Origin: Micromonospora tarensis
Lineage (GTDB): Bacteria > Actinomycetota > Actinomycetes > Mycobacteriales > Micromonosporaceae
DNA: 32,000 bases
Assembly: GCF_016803395.1 (NCBI RefSeq)
Contig: NZ_JAEVHL010000049.1
Span: 1 to 32,000 of the forward strand
Direction of reading: 5' to 3'
A model generated the notes under the pieces. The model did no database searches. It saw only the letters and a list, made by a program, of their open reading frames with translations, and was not told the origin of the DNA. Positions 16,966-25,054 of the stretch are shown piece after piece (within the stretch, counting starts at the first letter, position 1; each line of letters opens with the position of its first letter). A program made the position numbers and the translations under genes.

Positions 16966-17562
16966 TCAGCCGCAGGGAGTCGGCGGCCTCGTCCACACGG
17001 GCGACCGCAGAGAGAAGTCGATACCGGCCGCCACGGCGGTAGCACGTTCGGGTCCGAGCTCCCGTTCGGTCAGCCACAGACCCAGATCCAGACCGGCGGT
17101 CAATGCGCCAGCGGTGACTCGATCACCGTCGTCGACCACCCGTTCCTCGATCACGTTGACGCGATAGGCACGCAACTCGTCGTACGCGTTGCGGTTCGTT
17201 GTGGCGTTGCGTCCGGTGAGCAGACCCGCCGCGGCGAGCAGCATTCCGCCTGTGCAGACCGACGCCATCCAGCGTGCGGAACCGGCCGCCGCAGCCAGCC
17301 GCTCGGGTAGCACACCGGTCTGGGCCTCGGCCCAGGAGCCCTCATCGGCCCGGTTCAGCCACCCACCGCCAACCACGATCACCCCGTCCGGGCGGCCGAG
17401 CGTGCTCCGAAGATCCAGCCGCACGCCCCGCATGCTGCGGACCGGACCTGCTCCACGCACGGCCACCAGCTCCACGTCAAACCCGGCGCTGGACAGCACC
17501 TCGAATGGCCCGAAGGCGTCGAGCTCATCGAACCCATCGAAAATGACGATCTCTATTCGCAT
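16966..17562 (-). CDS. DJ-1/PfpI-family protein (GATase1-like, isonitrile hydratase type)
   Basis: A 198-aa protein from ATG 17562 starting MRIEIVIFDGFDELDAFGPF, the usual first strand plus the conserved acidic residue of DJ-1/ThiJ proteins. The nucleophile elbow reads WMASVCTGGMLLAAAGLLTG with the reactive cysteine in the strained turn, and the second conserved segment is VTAGALTAGLDLGLWLTERE. Length matches single-domain members such as isonitrile hydratase. Proteins of this group act as small hydrolases, glyoxalases or redox chaperones; activity cannot be chosen. It is divergent from a GlxA-type regulator whose own N-terminal domain has the same fold, so the two genes probably form one regulatory pair. 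Confidence 0.92.
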   Translation of the reverse strand: MRIEIVIFDGFDELDAFGPFEVLSSAGFDVELVAVRGAGPVRSMRGVRLDLRSTLGRPDGVIVVGGGWLNRADEGSWAEAQTGVLPERLAAAAGSARWMASVCTGGMLLAAAGLLTGRNATTNRNAYDELRAYRVNVIEERVVDDGDRVTAGALTAGLDLGLWLTERELGPERATAVAAGIDFSLRSPVWTRPPTPCG

Positions 17563-17581
17563 CTGCCCAGGCTCGCCGCCA

Positions 17582-17595
17582 GCACACCGGTGTGC
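17582..17595. promoter_or_regulatory. Perfect 14-bp palindrome in the DJ-1 / GlxA divergent promoter
   Basis: GCACACCGGTGTGC is its own reverse complement and is centred in the 52-nt gap between the two divergent start codons, 20 bases from each. It is a good candidate for the site where the AraC-type regulator controls both genes. Confidence 0.56.
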
Positions 17596-17614
17596 CAGTG
17601 GCATCCTTGCCGTC

Positions 17615-18562
17615 GTGCGTAAGGAATCGGCCATCCACCGGGTTGTCGTGCTGGCCCTGCCGCCGGTCGTAGCGTTCGACGCGACCATCGCCACGCAGGT
17701 TTTCGGTCACGAGGGCCTCGGCCGCTACGAGGCGGTGCTGTGCTCGCTGCAGGCCGGGCCGGTGCCGACCACCACGCCCGGCTTCGCCATCACCGTCGCC
17801 GCCAACCTTGAAACGCTCATGACCGCCGACACGGTTGTGGTACCGGGCTTCCGGCGAGGACCCGTGTCGGCGGACGCGCTCGACGCCCTGCGGGCGGCGC
17901 ACCAACACGGCGCCCGGATCGTCTCCATCTGCACCGGCGCCTTCGCGCTGGCCCAGGCAGGCCTGCTCGACGGCCGTCGCGCCACCACGCACTGGGCCCA
18001 CGCCGCCGACCTCGCCCGTGAACACCCCGCCGTACGCGTCGATCCGGCGGTCCTCTACGTCGACGAGGGCACGGTGCTGACCAGCGCCGGGCTCACCGCA
18101 GGACTCGACCTGTGCCTCTATCTCATCGGGCTCGACCACGGGCAGCAGGCGGCGATCCAGCGCGCGCGGCACATGGTCACCCCGTTGCACCGCGCCGGCG
18201 GACAGGCGCAGTACAGCGTCGCGGGCACGACGGCGGCCAGCGAGCGAATCAAGAGCGTGACGGAATGGGCGCTGGCAAACCTGCATCAGCCCATCACGGT
18301 GGCCGACCTCGCACGCGAGGCGGTGCAGTCCACCCGAACGCTCAGCCGCGTGTTCGCCACGGAACTCGGCACCAGCCCGCGCGCCTGGCTGATCGCCGCC
18401 CGGCTGCGCATGGCGTGCACGCTTCTCGAGACCGGTGATCGGAGCGTCGAGGAGATCGCCCGGCGCACCGGAATGGGCAGCGCCGCCAATCTTCGATTGC
18501 ACTTCCGCAGGACGTACGCCACCACCCCGCTCGCCTACCGAAGCACATTCCAGCAACGCTGA
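17615..18562 (+). CDS. GlxA-family AraC-type transcriptional regulator
   Basis: 316 aa. Residues about 8-180 form a DJ-1/PfpI-like ligand domain: HRVVVLALPPVVAFDATIAT, the elbow IVSICTGAFALAQAGLLDGR with the family cysteine, and VLTSAGLTAGLDLCLYLIGL. The C-terminal AraC domain has two helix-turn-helix units, ITVADLAREAVQSTRTLSRV and VEEIARRTGMGSAANLRLHF, ending RRTYATTPLAYRSTF. The GTG at 17615 is chosen because it lies directly before the first strand; no ATG is available. These regulators usually activate a divergent or adjacent enzyme gene, here the DJ-1 gene. The frame is intact. Confidence 0.93.
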   Translation: MRKESAIHRVVVLALPPVVAFDATIATQVFGHEGLGRYEAVLCSLQAGPVPTTTPGFAITVAANLETLMTADTVVVPGFRRGPVSADALDALRAAHQHGARIVSICTGAFALAQAGLLDGRRATTHWAHAADLAREHPAVRVDPAVLYVDEGTVLTSAGLTAGLDLCLYLIGLDHGQQAAIQRARHMVTPLHRAGGQAQYSVAGTTAASERIKSVTEWALANLHQPITVADLAREAVQSTRTLSRVFATELGTSPRAWLIAARLRMACTLLETGDRSVEEIARRTGMGSAANLRLHFRRTYATTPLAYRSTFQQR

Positions 18563-18610
18563 GTCCGCTACCGATCCGCCCCGCACCCACCGCGGACCGG
18601 GCGGCCGGGA

Positions 18611-19335
18611 CTATCCGGACAGTCGCTCCAGCCACTCCGTCAGGAGGTGCTGTTCGGCAGCGCTGAGGGAGTTCTGGCTGGGCAGGGCGGCGCGCAGGGC
18701 GCGAGCGGCGCCCGCCGGACCCTCTTCCCGCACCGCCGATTCCTGACTGACGACGGCGCTGATCATCGCTTCGCGCAGCGCGACCAGGAGGGCGGGGTTC
18801 CGCTCGGCGTCGGGCAGGGACAGCCAGGTCAGCACGGCGCCACGGGCGGTGGCGTGGATGATCTGGGCGGCGAGGTTCTCGTCGACGCGCAGTCGGCCCG
18901 CGACGGCCAGGCGGCGGATGCGGTTCATGAGCAGTCCGAGGCCGAGCCGGGAGGCGATGGCGGACCGGGCGGGTTCGGCGTACATGAGCGCGTACAGAGC
19001 CGGGTTGGCCAGTCCGAACTCGACAGCCGTGTCCCAGCGGACGCGTAGTTCCCTGACCGGGTCCTGCGGGTCGGGGTCGACGTGCTTGGCGGCCAGGAAC
19101 CGGGTGAACCCGTATTCGGCCACCGCGTCGAGCAGGGCCTCCTTGTCACCGAACAGCCGGTACAGGGCCGGCGCCTGTAGTCCGGCGGCCTCGGCGACCG
19201 CCCGGGTGGTGACCGCGTCGCGGCCGCCGCGCTCCAGCAGGTCGATCGTCACGTCCATGATCCGGCGGCGGGTCTGCTCGCGCGCGTTGCCGTCGGGGTT
19301 CGCGGCAGCCGACAGGGGTTCGGGTCACCAGGCAT
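18611..19335 (-). CDS. TetR-family regulator (N-terminal frameshift)
   Basis: The open body starts MDVTIDLLERGGRDAVTTRA at 19258, then VAEAAGLQAPALYRLFGDKE (helix-turn-helix with the Y-R-L-F-G-D-K-E end) and a ligand domain with ALYALMYAEPARSAIASRLG and the late LTEWLERLSG. The preceding helix of the DNA-binding domain is found only by restoring one C in the CCCC run at 19315-19318: the frame then starts at ATG 19335 as MPGDPNPLSAAANPDGNAR and EQTRRRIMDVTIDLL, giving 241 aa. A shorter protein from ATG 19258 would lack half of helix 1, so the long form is the true one. The AT-rich stretch at 19360-19400 upstream is its likely promoter and operator region. Confidence 0.86.
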
Positions 19336-19603
19336 GTATCGAGGATAACCCGGATTTGGCACCAAGGATATTATCAGCGTTAACACCATCACGTTTACTG
19401 GGAACGCCTCACCGCCCGTGCCGCCAAGCCGACAGCGGTCTGACCCACGATCGAACCGCCGCCGCGCTCGGACCGGCCTCGAGCAGCGGCGGCGGGCGGC
19501 GACGGCGCAGCACCCGCGGCTGAACCAGCGCGGCGGCACGGCTCCCCGATCGCCTACGCTCAGTAACGAACACCGCCAGCTCGCCGTGGAGGAGGTCACG
19601 CGC
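19336..19603. promoter_or_regulatory. Intergenic region between divergent tetR and araC-type genes
   Basis: The first 65 bases, next to the TetR start, are AT-rich for this genome and hold GATATTATC (19367-19375; arms GATA/TATC), a GTTAAC site and a plausible minus-strand -10 (GATAAT). The remaining 200 bases are very GC-rich with no convincing reading frame. A TACGCT hexamer near 19555 may be the -10 for the AraC-type gene. Confidence 0.38.
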
Positions 19604-20329
19604 TTGCGCTTCGAGCACCGCGACACCGAGACAGACGCGAACATCGTCGACCGGGTCTGGCGCACCCGCAGCGACGCCGAGGACACGATGACCTCCGCCG
19701 CGCGCACGTGCTGCCAACTGATCCTCACCCGGATGCGCGGGCGGCTCCTCGTCAGCCTGCGCGGGCCGGAGACCAGGACGACCACCGCGCCGGTCCCGCC
19801 GGACGCCGAGTTCCTCGGGATCCGGCTCACCCTCGGCACCGTTCTTCGTCCGCATCCCGCGCCCTCGATCGTCGACGGGTCCGTGTCGCTCCCCGTGACG
19901 GACTCGGGGCGGATAGTCATCGGCGGTCAGGAGTGGGAGGCGCCGACGTACGAGAACGCCGAGCAGTTCGTCCGACGCCTGCGCAACGCGGGTCTGCTGG
20001 CGCGATCGGGCCTCAGGGTTGAGGAGAACTCCGCCGGACACCCCGGAGGCCACCGGTCGAAACGGACCCTTCAGCGGCAGTACCGCGCGGTCACCGGCCT
20101 GTCGCAGACCGCCGTGACCCAGATCGACCGCGTGAACGCCGCGGCCACGATGCTGCGCGGCGGCAACGACTGGCCAACGGTCGTCGACGCGCTGGGATAC
20201 TTCGACCAGGCTCACCTGGCACACGCGTTGCGGCGCTACGTGGGGCGCACCGCGCGGGGGCTGCGCCCGGGCGGCGACCACGCGACGGTGTCGTTCCTGT
20301 ACAAGATCTCCGCGCGGCCAGGCAGCTAA
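19604..20329 (+). CDS. AraC-family helix-turn-helix regulator
   Basis: The open frame extends upstream to 19418, but I place the start at TTG 19604 because GGAGGAGG lies eight bases before it and the conserved text begins there (LRFEHRDTETDANIVDRVWR). The protein is then 241 aa. The N-terminal part (CCQLILTRMRGRLLVSLRGP, FLGIRLTLGTVLR) is a beta-barrel-type sensor region. The C-terminal DNA-binding part reads TLQRQYRAVTGLSQTAVTQI and VVDALGYFDQAHLAHALRRY, typical of the second AraC helix-turn-helix. It is followed by a reductase-like gene on the same strand. I recall this regulator type paired with DHFR-family genes in actinobacteria, so it probably controls that gene. Confidence 0.83.
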   Translation: MRFEHRDTETDANIVDRVWRTRSDAEDTMTSAARTCCQLILTRMRGRLLVSLRGPETRTTTAPVPPDAEFLGIRLTLGTVLRPHPAPSIVDGSVSLPVTDSGRIVIGGQEWEAPTYENAEQFVRRLRNAGLLARSGLRVEENSAGHPGGHRSKRTLQRQYRAVTGLSQTAVTQIDRVNAAATMLRGGNDWPTVVDALGYFDQAHLAHALRRYVGRTARGLRPGGDHATVSFLYKISARPGS

Positions 20330-20340
20330 CCTCCGTTCGC

Positions 20341-20358
20341 CGGCCGCCCCGGCGGCCG
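20341..20358 (+). terminator. GC stem-loop between araC-type and DHFR-like genes
   Basis: CGGCCGCC (20341-20348) mirrors GGCGGCCG (20351-20358). It could partly terminate AraC transcription or stabilise the mRNA; the next gene starts only 28 bases on, so read-through is likely. Confidence 0.38.
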
Positions 20359-20386
20359 TCCCCGAGCCGGACCACGGAGGAGAACA

Positions 20387-21046
20387 GTGCTGCTCAGCGT
20401 CAACGTCTTCGTCAGCCTCGACGGAATCATGCAGGGACCGGGAGCCCCCGACGAGGACCGCTCCGGCGGCTTCGACCGCGGCGGGTGGCTCGTCCCGCAC
20501 GCATCAGTGCACACCAACGAGGTCGTCCAGAGCTGGTTCCAGGAGGCAGACGCGTTCCTCTTCGGCCGCACGAGCTACGCCCTGCTCGGCGGGTACTGGC
20601 CACAGGTCACCGCCCCCGACGACCTGATCGCCAGCAAGCTGAACACGCTGCCGAAGTATGTCGTCAGCACCACGCTGACAGACCGGCAGGCCGACTGGAA
20701 CCCGACGACGATCCTGCGCACCGGAATCGTCGACACGGTCCGCCGGCTCAAGGAGCTTCCCGGCAAGGAACTCCAGGTTCACGGCAGTTGGCAGCTCGTG
20801 CAGACGCTGCACCAGGCCGGACTCGTCGACCTCTACCGGCTGCTGCAGTACCCGGTCGTCGTCGGCACCGGAAAACGGCTGTTCCCGGACGGATCAGCCC
20901 CGGCGACGTTCACAACCGCCGAAGGGGGCGAGCGCGTGCTGCCCGGCGGTGCGGTCTCGCTGACGCTGACCCCCACGACCGTCGGCGTGATCTCCGCCGG
21001 CGCGTACACCGTGCAGAGCGGGCGCTCGACGGCGGTCGTCGACTGA
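20387..21046 (+). CDS. Dihydrofolate reductase / RibD C-terminal domain family protein
   Basis: 219 aa from GTG 20387 with GGAGGAGA upstream. The start LLSVNVFVSLDGIMQGPGAP is the signature first strand and S-L-D-G turn of RibD-C reductases. It continues ADAFLFGRTSYALLGGYWPQ, then KYVVSTTLTDRQADW, LQVHGSWQLVQTLHQAGLVD and the late YPVVVGTGKRLFPDG, all in the family order. These proteins share the fold of dihydrofolate and pyrimidine reductases and bind NADPH. Most actinobacterial copies have no assigned substrate. It lies 57 nt after the AraC-type gene on the same strand and is probably its target. Confidence 0.92.
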   Translation: MLLSVNVFVSLDGIMQGPGAPDEDRSGGFDRGGWLVPHASVHTNEVVQSWFQEADAFLFGRTSYALLGGYWPQVTAPDDLIASKLNTLPKYVVSTTLTDRQADWNPTTILRTGIVDTVRRLKELPGKELQVHGSWQLVQTLHQAGLVDLYRLLQYPVVVGTGKRLFPDGSAPATFTTAEGGERVLPGGAVSLTLTPTTVGVISAGAYTVQSGRSTAVVD

Positions 21047-21110
21047 CATCGACGCCCGACCGGCGCCGGACGCTCCCCGATCGCGCCCGTCGACCACCGA
21101 CCCCCACCGA

Positions 21111-22187
21111 TCAGCCGGACGGGTGCGGTGCATCGTCGGCGGGGGCAGACCCGGCCGGCTGTGCCGACGATCGGGCGGTCGCGGCCTGAGGTGCTCGGGT
21201 GGCGCGGGCGTACCCGACGGTCGTGACGCCCAGCCACACTCCCCAGCCGAGGAACACCAGCACCGTGGCGGTCACCGCCCACCCGCCAGCCACCTCCGAC
21301 CACCGCAGGTCACCCGACCGTAGCTGCGCCAGGACGACCGCGAGGCTCAGCACCCCGTAGGTGACCAGGGCGATCGCCACCACCGCGGCCGGGATCAACG
21401 CCAACAGCCGGGGAACGCCTCGACCGCGCAGTCCCGGCACCCAGCGCGGGAACTGCTGCCCCCACCGCTGCACCAGACCCAGCACGAGCAGGCCGGCCAG
21501 CGGCGGAACGACGGTGATCCCAACGCCCATCGCCGTGGACAGGTCCCGGTGGATGTCATCCAACTCCTGCGCGGAGATGCCGAACGGAACGCCGAGCACC
21601 CAGAGCCCGTGTGGCACGGCCCACCCGATGACCGGCAACGCCACCGCGACGTACGCCCAGTGGCGGGCCCACGGTGGCACCGGTCGGAAGCCGGCGGACA
21701 CCGGTTCGTGCGCCGGAGCCAGTGCGTTCGCGAGCCCGGCGAAGGCCAGGCCGCCGGCCACCAGCGCGAGCCGGGCGCCGAGGTCACGCCAGTCCGAGGG
21801 GCGCCCGGCGAGGGCGGCCGGCACCTCGAAGAGCAGGTGCAGTGGGAAGGCGGCGACCAGCAGCAGCGCCGCGACCGTCCAGCCGGCGGCGGCCGCCCAC
21901 CGGCCGGGAAACCGAAGCGCGCAGACGATCATCACGGTGAGGGCCGCGGCGGCGGCGAGGGCTGCCCAGCTCGCCGCCCAGGGCAGCACCCGGACCTGGT
22001 CGGCGCCGCACCCGCCGGCCGGATCGGTCCGGGCGGTTCGGTCGCAGGCGGTGTATCCCCACCGGCCACCGGCGATCCAATAGAGACGCAGCGCTGCCTC
22101 CCCGGCGACGAACACCAGGCAGGCCACCGCCCACCGCACGGCTCGCCGGCCACGAACAGCCACCGACGGGTGATCTCGATGCGACAT
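21111..22187 (-). CDS. Polytopic membrane protein of unknown function
   Basis: 358 aa from ATG 22187 (MSHRDHPSVAVRGRRAVRWA) with GGTGGGAG upstream. About eight to nine hydrophobic helices are visible, including AVACLVFVAGEAALRLYWIA, WAALAAAAALTVMIVCALRF, AGWTVAALLLVAAFPLHLLF and LLALIPAAVVAIALVTYGVL. A small loop after helix 1 has three cysteines (ACDRTARTDPAGGCGADQ has two). The tail is a short alanine/proline-rich cytoplasmic stretch. I recognise no catalytic motif or transporter signature; similar uncharacterised proteins are common in actinomycetes. It is transcribed in the same direction as the ABC operon upstream but 122 nt away. Confidence 0.77.
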   Translation of the reverse strand: MSHRDHPSVAVRGRRAVRWAVACLVFVAGEAALRLYWIAGGRWGYTACDRTARTDPAGGCGADQVRVLPWAASWAALAAAAALTVMIVCALRFPGRWAAAAGWTVAALLLVAAFPLHLLFEVPAALAGRPSDWRDLGARLALVAGGLAFAGLANALAPAHEPVSAGFRPVPPWARHWAYVAVALPVIGWAVPHGLWVLGVPFGISAQELDDIHRDLSTAMGVGITVVPPLAGLLVLGLVQRWGQQFPRWVPGLRGRGVPRLLALIPAAVVAIALVTYGVLSLAVVLAQLRSGDLRWSEVAGGWAVTATVLVFLGWGVWLGVTTVGYARATRAPQAATARSSAQPAGSAPADDAPHPSG

Positions 22188-22309
22188 GTCGACTCCCACC
22201 GTGACGGCCGTGCTGGCACATCAGATCGTGCGGCACCCCCGCTGTGAACAGGCTGAGCGACGGCGCGCCCCCCAGCGCGGGCGCCCGCCAGCGGGGCCCG
22301 CGAGGGGGC

Positions 22310-23092
22310 TCAGCGCAACATCGCCCGGGTCATCCGACGGGTGGCGACGTACATCGCGATGGAGCCGAACGCGACGAGGTAGGCCACCGGGATCAGCAGG
22401 TCCCAGCCGAGTCGGCCCAGCGCCGGTTCGCGGACCAACTCGATGCTGTGGTAGAGCGGCAGCGCCCGGATCAGGGGCTGCACCGCCTCCGGGTAGACCG
22501 ACAGCGGATAGAACGTCGTCGCGAAGAGGTACATCGGCAGCATGACCAGCTGGATGTACTGGAAGTCGGGGAAGTCACGCAGGTACGTCGTCACGGCCAG
22601 ACCGGCCGCCGCGAACGCGTACGAGATCAGCACCGACGCCGGCAGGGCCAGCAGCACCCAGGCCGAGGTGACCAGCCCGCCGATCGCCATGAGAGTGAGG
22701 AAACCGATCGAGGTCAGCAACGCGTTGATCATGGCGCTGGTGACCTCGCCGACGGCGATGTCGGTGACGGAGAGCGGTGTCGGCAGGATCGTCTCGTAGG
22801 TCTTCTCGACCTTCATCCGGATGAAGACGCCGAAGCTGGTCTGGTTGAACGCGGTGTTCATCGCGGTGGTGGCCAGGATCGCCGGCGCCACGTAGACGAC
22901 GTACGCGACGTCGACCCCGGGGACCGTGCCGACCAGCAGCCCGACACCGACCCCGATGGACAGCAGGTACAGGACCGGTTCGACCAGCGCGTTGAGCAGC
23001 GGGGTGACCGACCGGCGGTGGATCATGAAGTTGCGTTCGATCAGCGCGAGGGCGCGACGGCGGGTCCAGGCGGGTACGACGGCGGTGGTCAT
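22310..23092 (-). CDS. ABC-2 type transporter permease
   Basis: 260 aa with six membrane helices. The start TTAVVPAWTRRRALALIERN leads to the first helix (LLNALVEPVLYLLSIGVGVG), and the P-x-x-x-T family segment VEKTYETILPTPLSVTDIAV plus GEVTSAMINALL is the coupling region of NodJ/DrrB-type permeases. The end reads YHSIELVREPALGRLGWDLL, another NodJ-like hallmark. It is last in a three-gene operon (ATPase, permease, permease) with a 30-nt gap to the previous gene, and would form a heterodimeric channel with that partner. Likely exports a drug, lipid or oligosaccharide; direction outward is typical of ABC-2 systems. Confidence 0.93.
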   Translation of the reverse strand: MTTAVVPAWTRRRALALIERNFMIHRRSVTPLLNALVEPVLYLLSIGVGVGLLVGTVPGVDVAYVVYVAPAILATTAMNTAFNQTSFGVFIRMKVEKTYETILPTPLSVTDIAVGEVTSAMINALLTSIGFLTLMAIGGLVTSAWVLLALPASVLISYAFAAAGLAVTTYLRDFPDFQYIQLVMLPMYLFATTFYPLSVYPEAVQPLIRALPLYHSIELVREPALGRLGWDLLIPVAYLVAFGSIAMYVATRRMTRAMLR

Positions 23093-23122
23093 GGGGTCTC
23101 CACGAGGCTCTGGACGGGGCCG

Positions 23123-23881
23123 TCACGGGTGCAACCGGCGGCGGTAGGTGACCCGGGCGGCCAGGAAGCCGCCGATCGCGAGCACCAGCAGGTAGGCGAT
23201 GTGGACGCAGCTGCCGGTGATCGTCGCCGTGCCGAGGCTGAGCGTGCGGCACAGCTCCACCCCGTGCCACAGCGGCAGCAGATAGGACACCGGTTGGATC
23301 CACTCCGGTAGCTGCGAGACCGCGAAGAAGGTGCCGGAGAACATGTAGAGCGGCATGATGACGAAGCGGAAGACCGTGTCGATGTGGCGCAGCTTGCGCA
23401 CGCCGACCGCCCACGCCGCGGCCGGTGCCGCGAACGCGACCCCGGTGAGCGTCGCGCCGAGCAGGGCGCCGAGAACCCACCAACCTGCGATCAGCCCGAA
23501 CGCGGCCATCACCGCGATGAAGGCGGCGCTCGCGATGAGCACCCGGAAGGCGATGAAGAGCAGGTGCCCGGCGGCGAGTTGCTCCGGGTTGAGCGGCGTC
23601 GGGGTGGCACCCCGGTACGCCCCGAAGCCCGCGGCCCGGGCCACTCCCGCCGAACCCTCCAGAAACGCGTTCTGCATTGCGGCGGCGGCCAGCATGCCCG
23701 GGGCGAAGAACGCCGCGTACGAGACACCGGCGATCTGGGCCGGTGCGTTGTCGTCCACGAGCGCGCCAAGGCCGGCACCGATGCCGATGAGGAAGAGCAG
23801 CGGATTCAGCACGTTGAGCACGATCGAGCCGCGCCAGGTGCGCCGGTAGAGCGTGACCCAGTATCCGAATACCCGTAGCAC
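23123..23881 (-). CDS. ABC-2 type transporter permease
   Basis: 252 aa from ATG 23881 (MLRVFGYWVTLYRRTWRGSI). It shares layout with the following permease: helix 1 LFLIGIGAGLGALVDD, an outer segment GVSYAAFFAPGMLAAAAMQN, the coupling region FGAYRGATPTPLNPEQLAAG and a final YLLPLWHGVELCRTLSLGTA. The pair differs enough to be a heterodimer and not a recent duplication. It starts 15 nt after the ATPase stop and ends 30 nt before the second permease, so the three genes are one transcript. Confidence 0.93.
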   Translation of the reverse strand: MLRVFGYWVTLYRRTWRGSIVLNVLNPLLFLIGIGAGLGALVDDNAPAQIAGVSYAAFFAPGMLAAAAMQNAFLEGSAGVARAAGFGAYRGATPTPLNPEQLAAGHLLFIAFRVLIASAAFIAVMAAFGLIAGWWVLGALLGATLTGVAFAAPAAAWAVGVRKLRHIDTVFRFVIMPLYMFSGTFFAVSQLPEWIQPVSYLLPLWHGVELCRTLSLGTATITGSCVHIAYLLVLAIGGFLAARVTYRRRLHP

Positions 23882-23896
23882 CTGTGCTCTCCTCCG

Positions 23897-24874
23897 CTAC
23901 TCGATCAGCGATCGGCCGGTGAGCTTGAGGAACACGTCCTCCAACGTCGCGCGGCGGACCAGTGCGGTGAGCGGGGTCAGCGACATGGCGTGCACCGTGG
24001 CGAGGGCGGACTCGCCGTCGGCGGTGTAGACGAGCACCCGGTCGGGGAGCAGTTCGACCCGACCGTCGGTGTCGGTGCCGCCGGTGGCCAGCACCGAGGT
24101 GCCGAGTTTCTCCGCAGCGATGTCGCGTTCGTCGAGGCGGAAGCGCAGTTCGAGGACCTCGCGGGTGGCGTACCTGGTGATGAGCTCCTGGGGTGAGCCC
24201 TGCGCGACGATCCGGCCGTGGTCGACGACGATGAGCCGGTCGCAGAGCTGCTCGGCCTCGTCCATGTAGTGGGTGGTGAGGATGAGCGTGACACCCTGTT
24301 GTTTGAGCTGGAAGAGCCGGTCCCACAGGATGTGTCGGGCCTGCGGGTCCAGGCCGGTGGTGGGTTCGTCGAGCAGCAGGATGTCGGGCTCGTTGATCAG
24401 CGAGCGGGCGATGGTGAGTCGTCTGCGCATACCGCCGGAGAGCGTCTCGACCTGGTCGCCGGCTTTCTCCTGTAGCTGGGCGAAGTCCAGCAGTCGGGTC
24501 GCGCGGTCCCGGATGACGGCCCGCGGCAGGCCGAAGTATCGCCCGTAGATGTGCAGGTTCTCCCGGACGGTGAGTTCGTTGTCCAGGTGGTCGTCCTGCG
24601 TCACGACGCCCAACCGGGCGCGGATCTCCGGCCCCTGTCTCATCGGGTCCATGCCGAGCACCCGCAGCGTGCCGCCACTGATCGGTGACGTCGCGGCGAT
24701 CATCCGCATGGTGGTGGACTTACCGGCGCCGTTGGGGCCGAGGAGCCCGAAGGACTCCCCCCGCTGGAGCGTGAAGTCGATGCCGTCGACGGCGCGGAAC
24801 TCCGCCGTCGACCCCCGTGGCGGATAGACCTTGGTCAGACTCCTCGCTTCGACCAGCGCATCTTCACTCACCAC
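23897..24874 (-). CDS. ABC transporter ATP-binding protein (NodI/DrrA type)
   Basis: 325 aa. Walker A is GLLGPNGAGKSTTMRM (about residues 43-58), the Q-loop VVTQDDHLDNELTVRENL, the signature LSGGMRRRLTIARSL, Walker B DILLLDEPTTGLD and the switch histidine LILTTHYMDEAEQL. The C-terminal extra domain with DGESALATVHAM and ATLEDVFLKLTGRSL is typical of DrrA/NodI exporters. Two GTG codons (24874 and 24871) are possible starts. It is first gene of an operon with two permeases. The 180-nt gap upstream is shared with the divergent NagZ gene, so the exporter and wall-recycling enzymes may respond to related signals, though this is only suggested by position. Confidence 0.96.
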   Translation of the reverse strand: MVSEDALVEARSLTKVYPPRGSTAEFRAVDGIDFTLQRGESFGLLGPNGAGKSTTMRMIAATSPISGGTLRVLGMDPMRQGPEIRARLGVVTQDDHLDNELTVRENLHIYGRYFGLPRAVIRDRATRLLDFAQLQEKAGDQVETLSGGMRRRLTIARSLINEPDILLLDEPTTGLDPQARHILWDRLFQLKQQGVTLILTTHYMDEAEQLCDRLIVVDHGRIVAQGSPQELITRYATREVLELRFRLDERDIAAEKLGTSVLATGGTDTDGRVELLPDRVLVYTADGESALATVHAMSLTPLTALVRRATLEDVFLKLTGRSLIE

Positions 24875-25054
24875 GGCAGCCTACGAAAAGTAGACAGTGG
24901 ACTGCAAGATATATGCAGGACAACGAAAAAGTTGGACTAGCGGTCGTCAACTGGGCGGCAATCCGCCATCTCGCCGGCCGCGATCTGTAGGTTGTCTTCT
25001 TGACGAGCGAGATGCATGTAGCTAAGTTTCAGCCATCCGGACTGGGAGGCGTCT
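24875..25054. promoter_or_regulatory. Divergent promoter region, ABC exporter / NagZ
   Basis: AT-rich for this genome. CTGCA and TGCAG flank AGATATA near 24902-24918, and GTTG...CAAC arms flank 24933-24953. A ribosome site GGGAGGC precedes ATG 25055. No known operator family is recognised. Confidence 0.42.

Noticed and set aside
20341..20358. Hairpin as a full terminator separating AraC and DHFR-like genes
   Set aside because: Too short and too close to the next ribosome site; kept only as a weak stem.
22244..23311. 355-residue plus-strand open frame across the ABC permeases
   Set aside because: Composition is Arg/Gln/Asp/His-rich shadow text with no motif, opposite two clear permeases.
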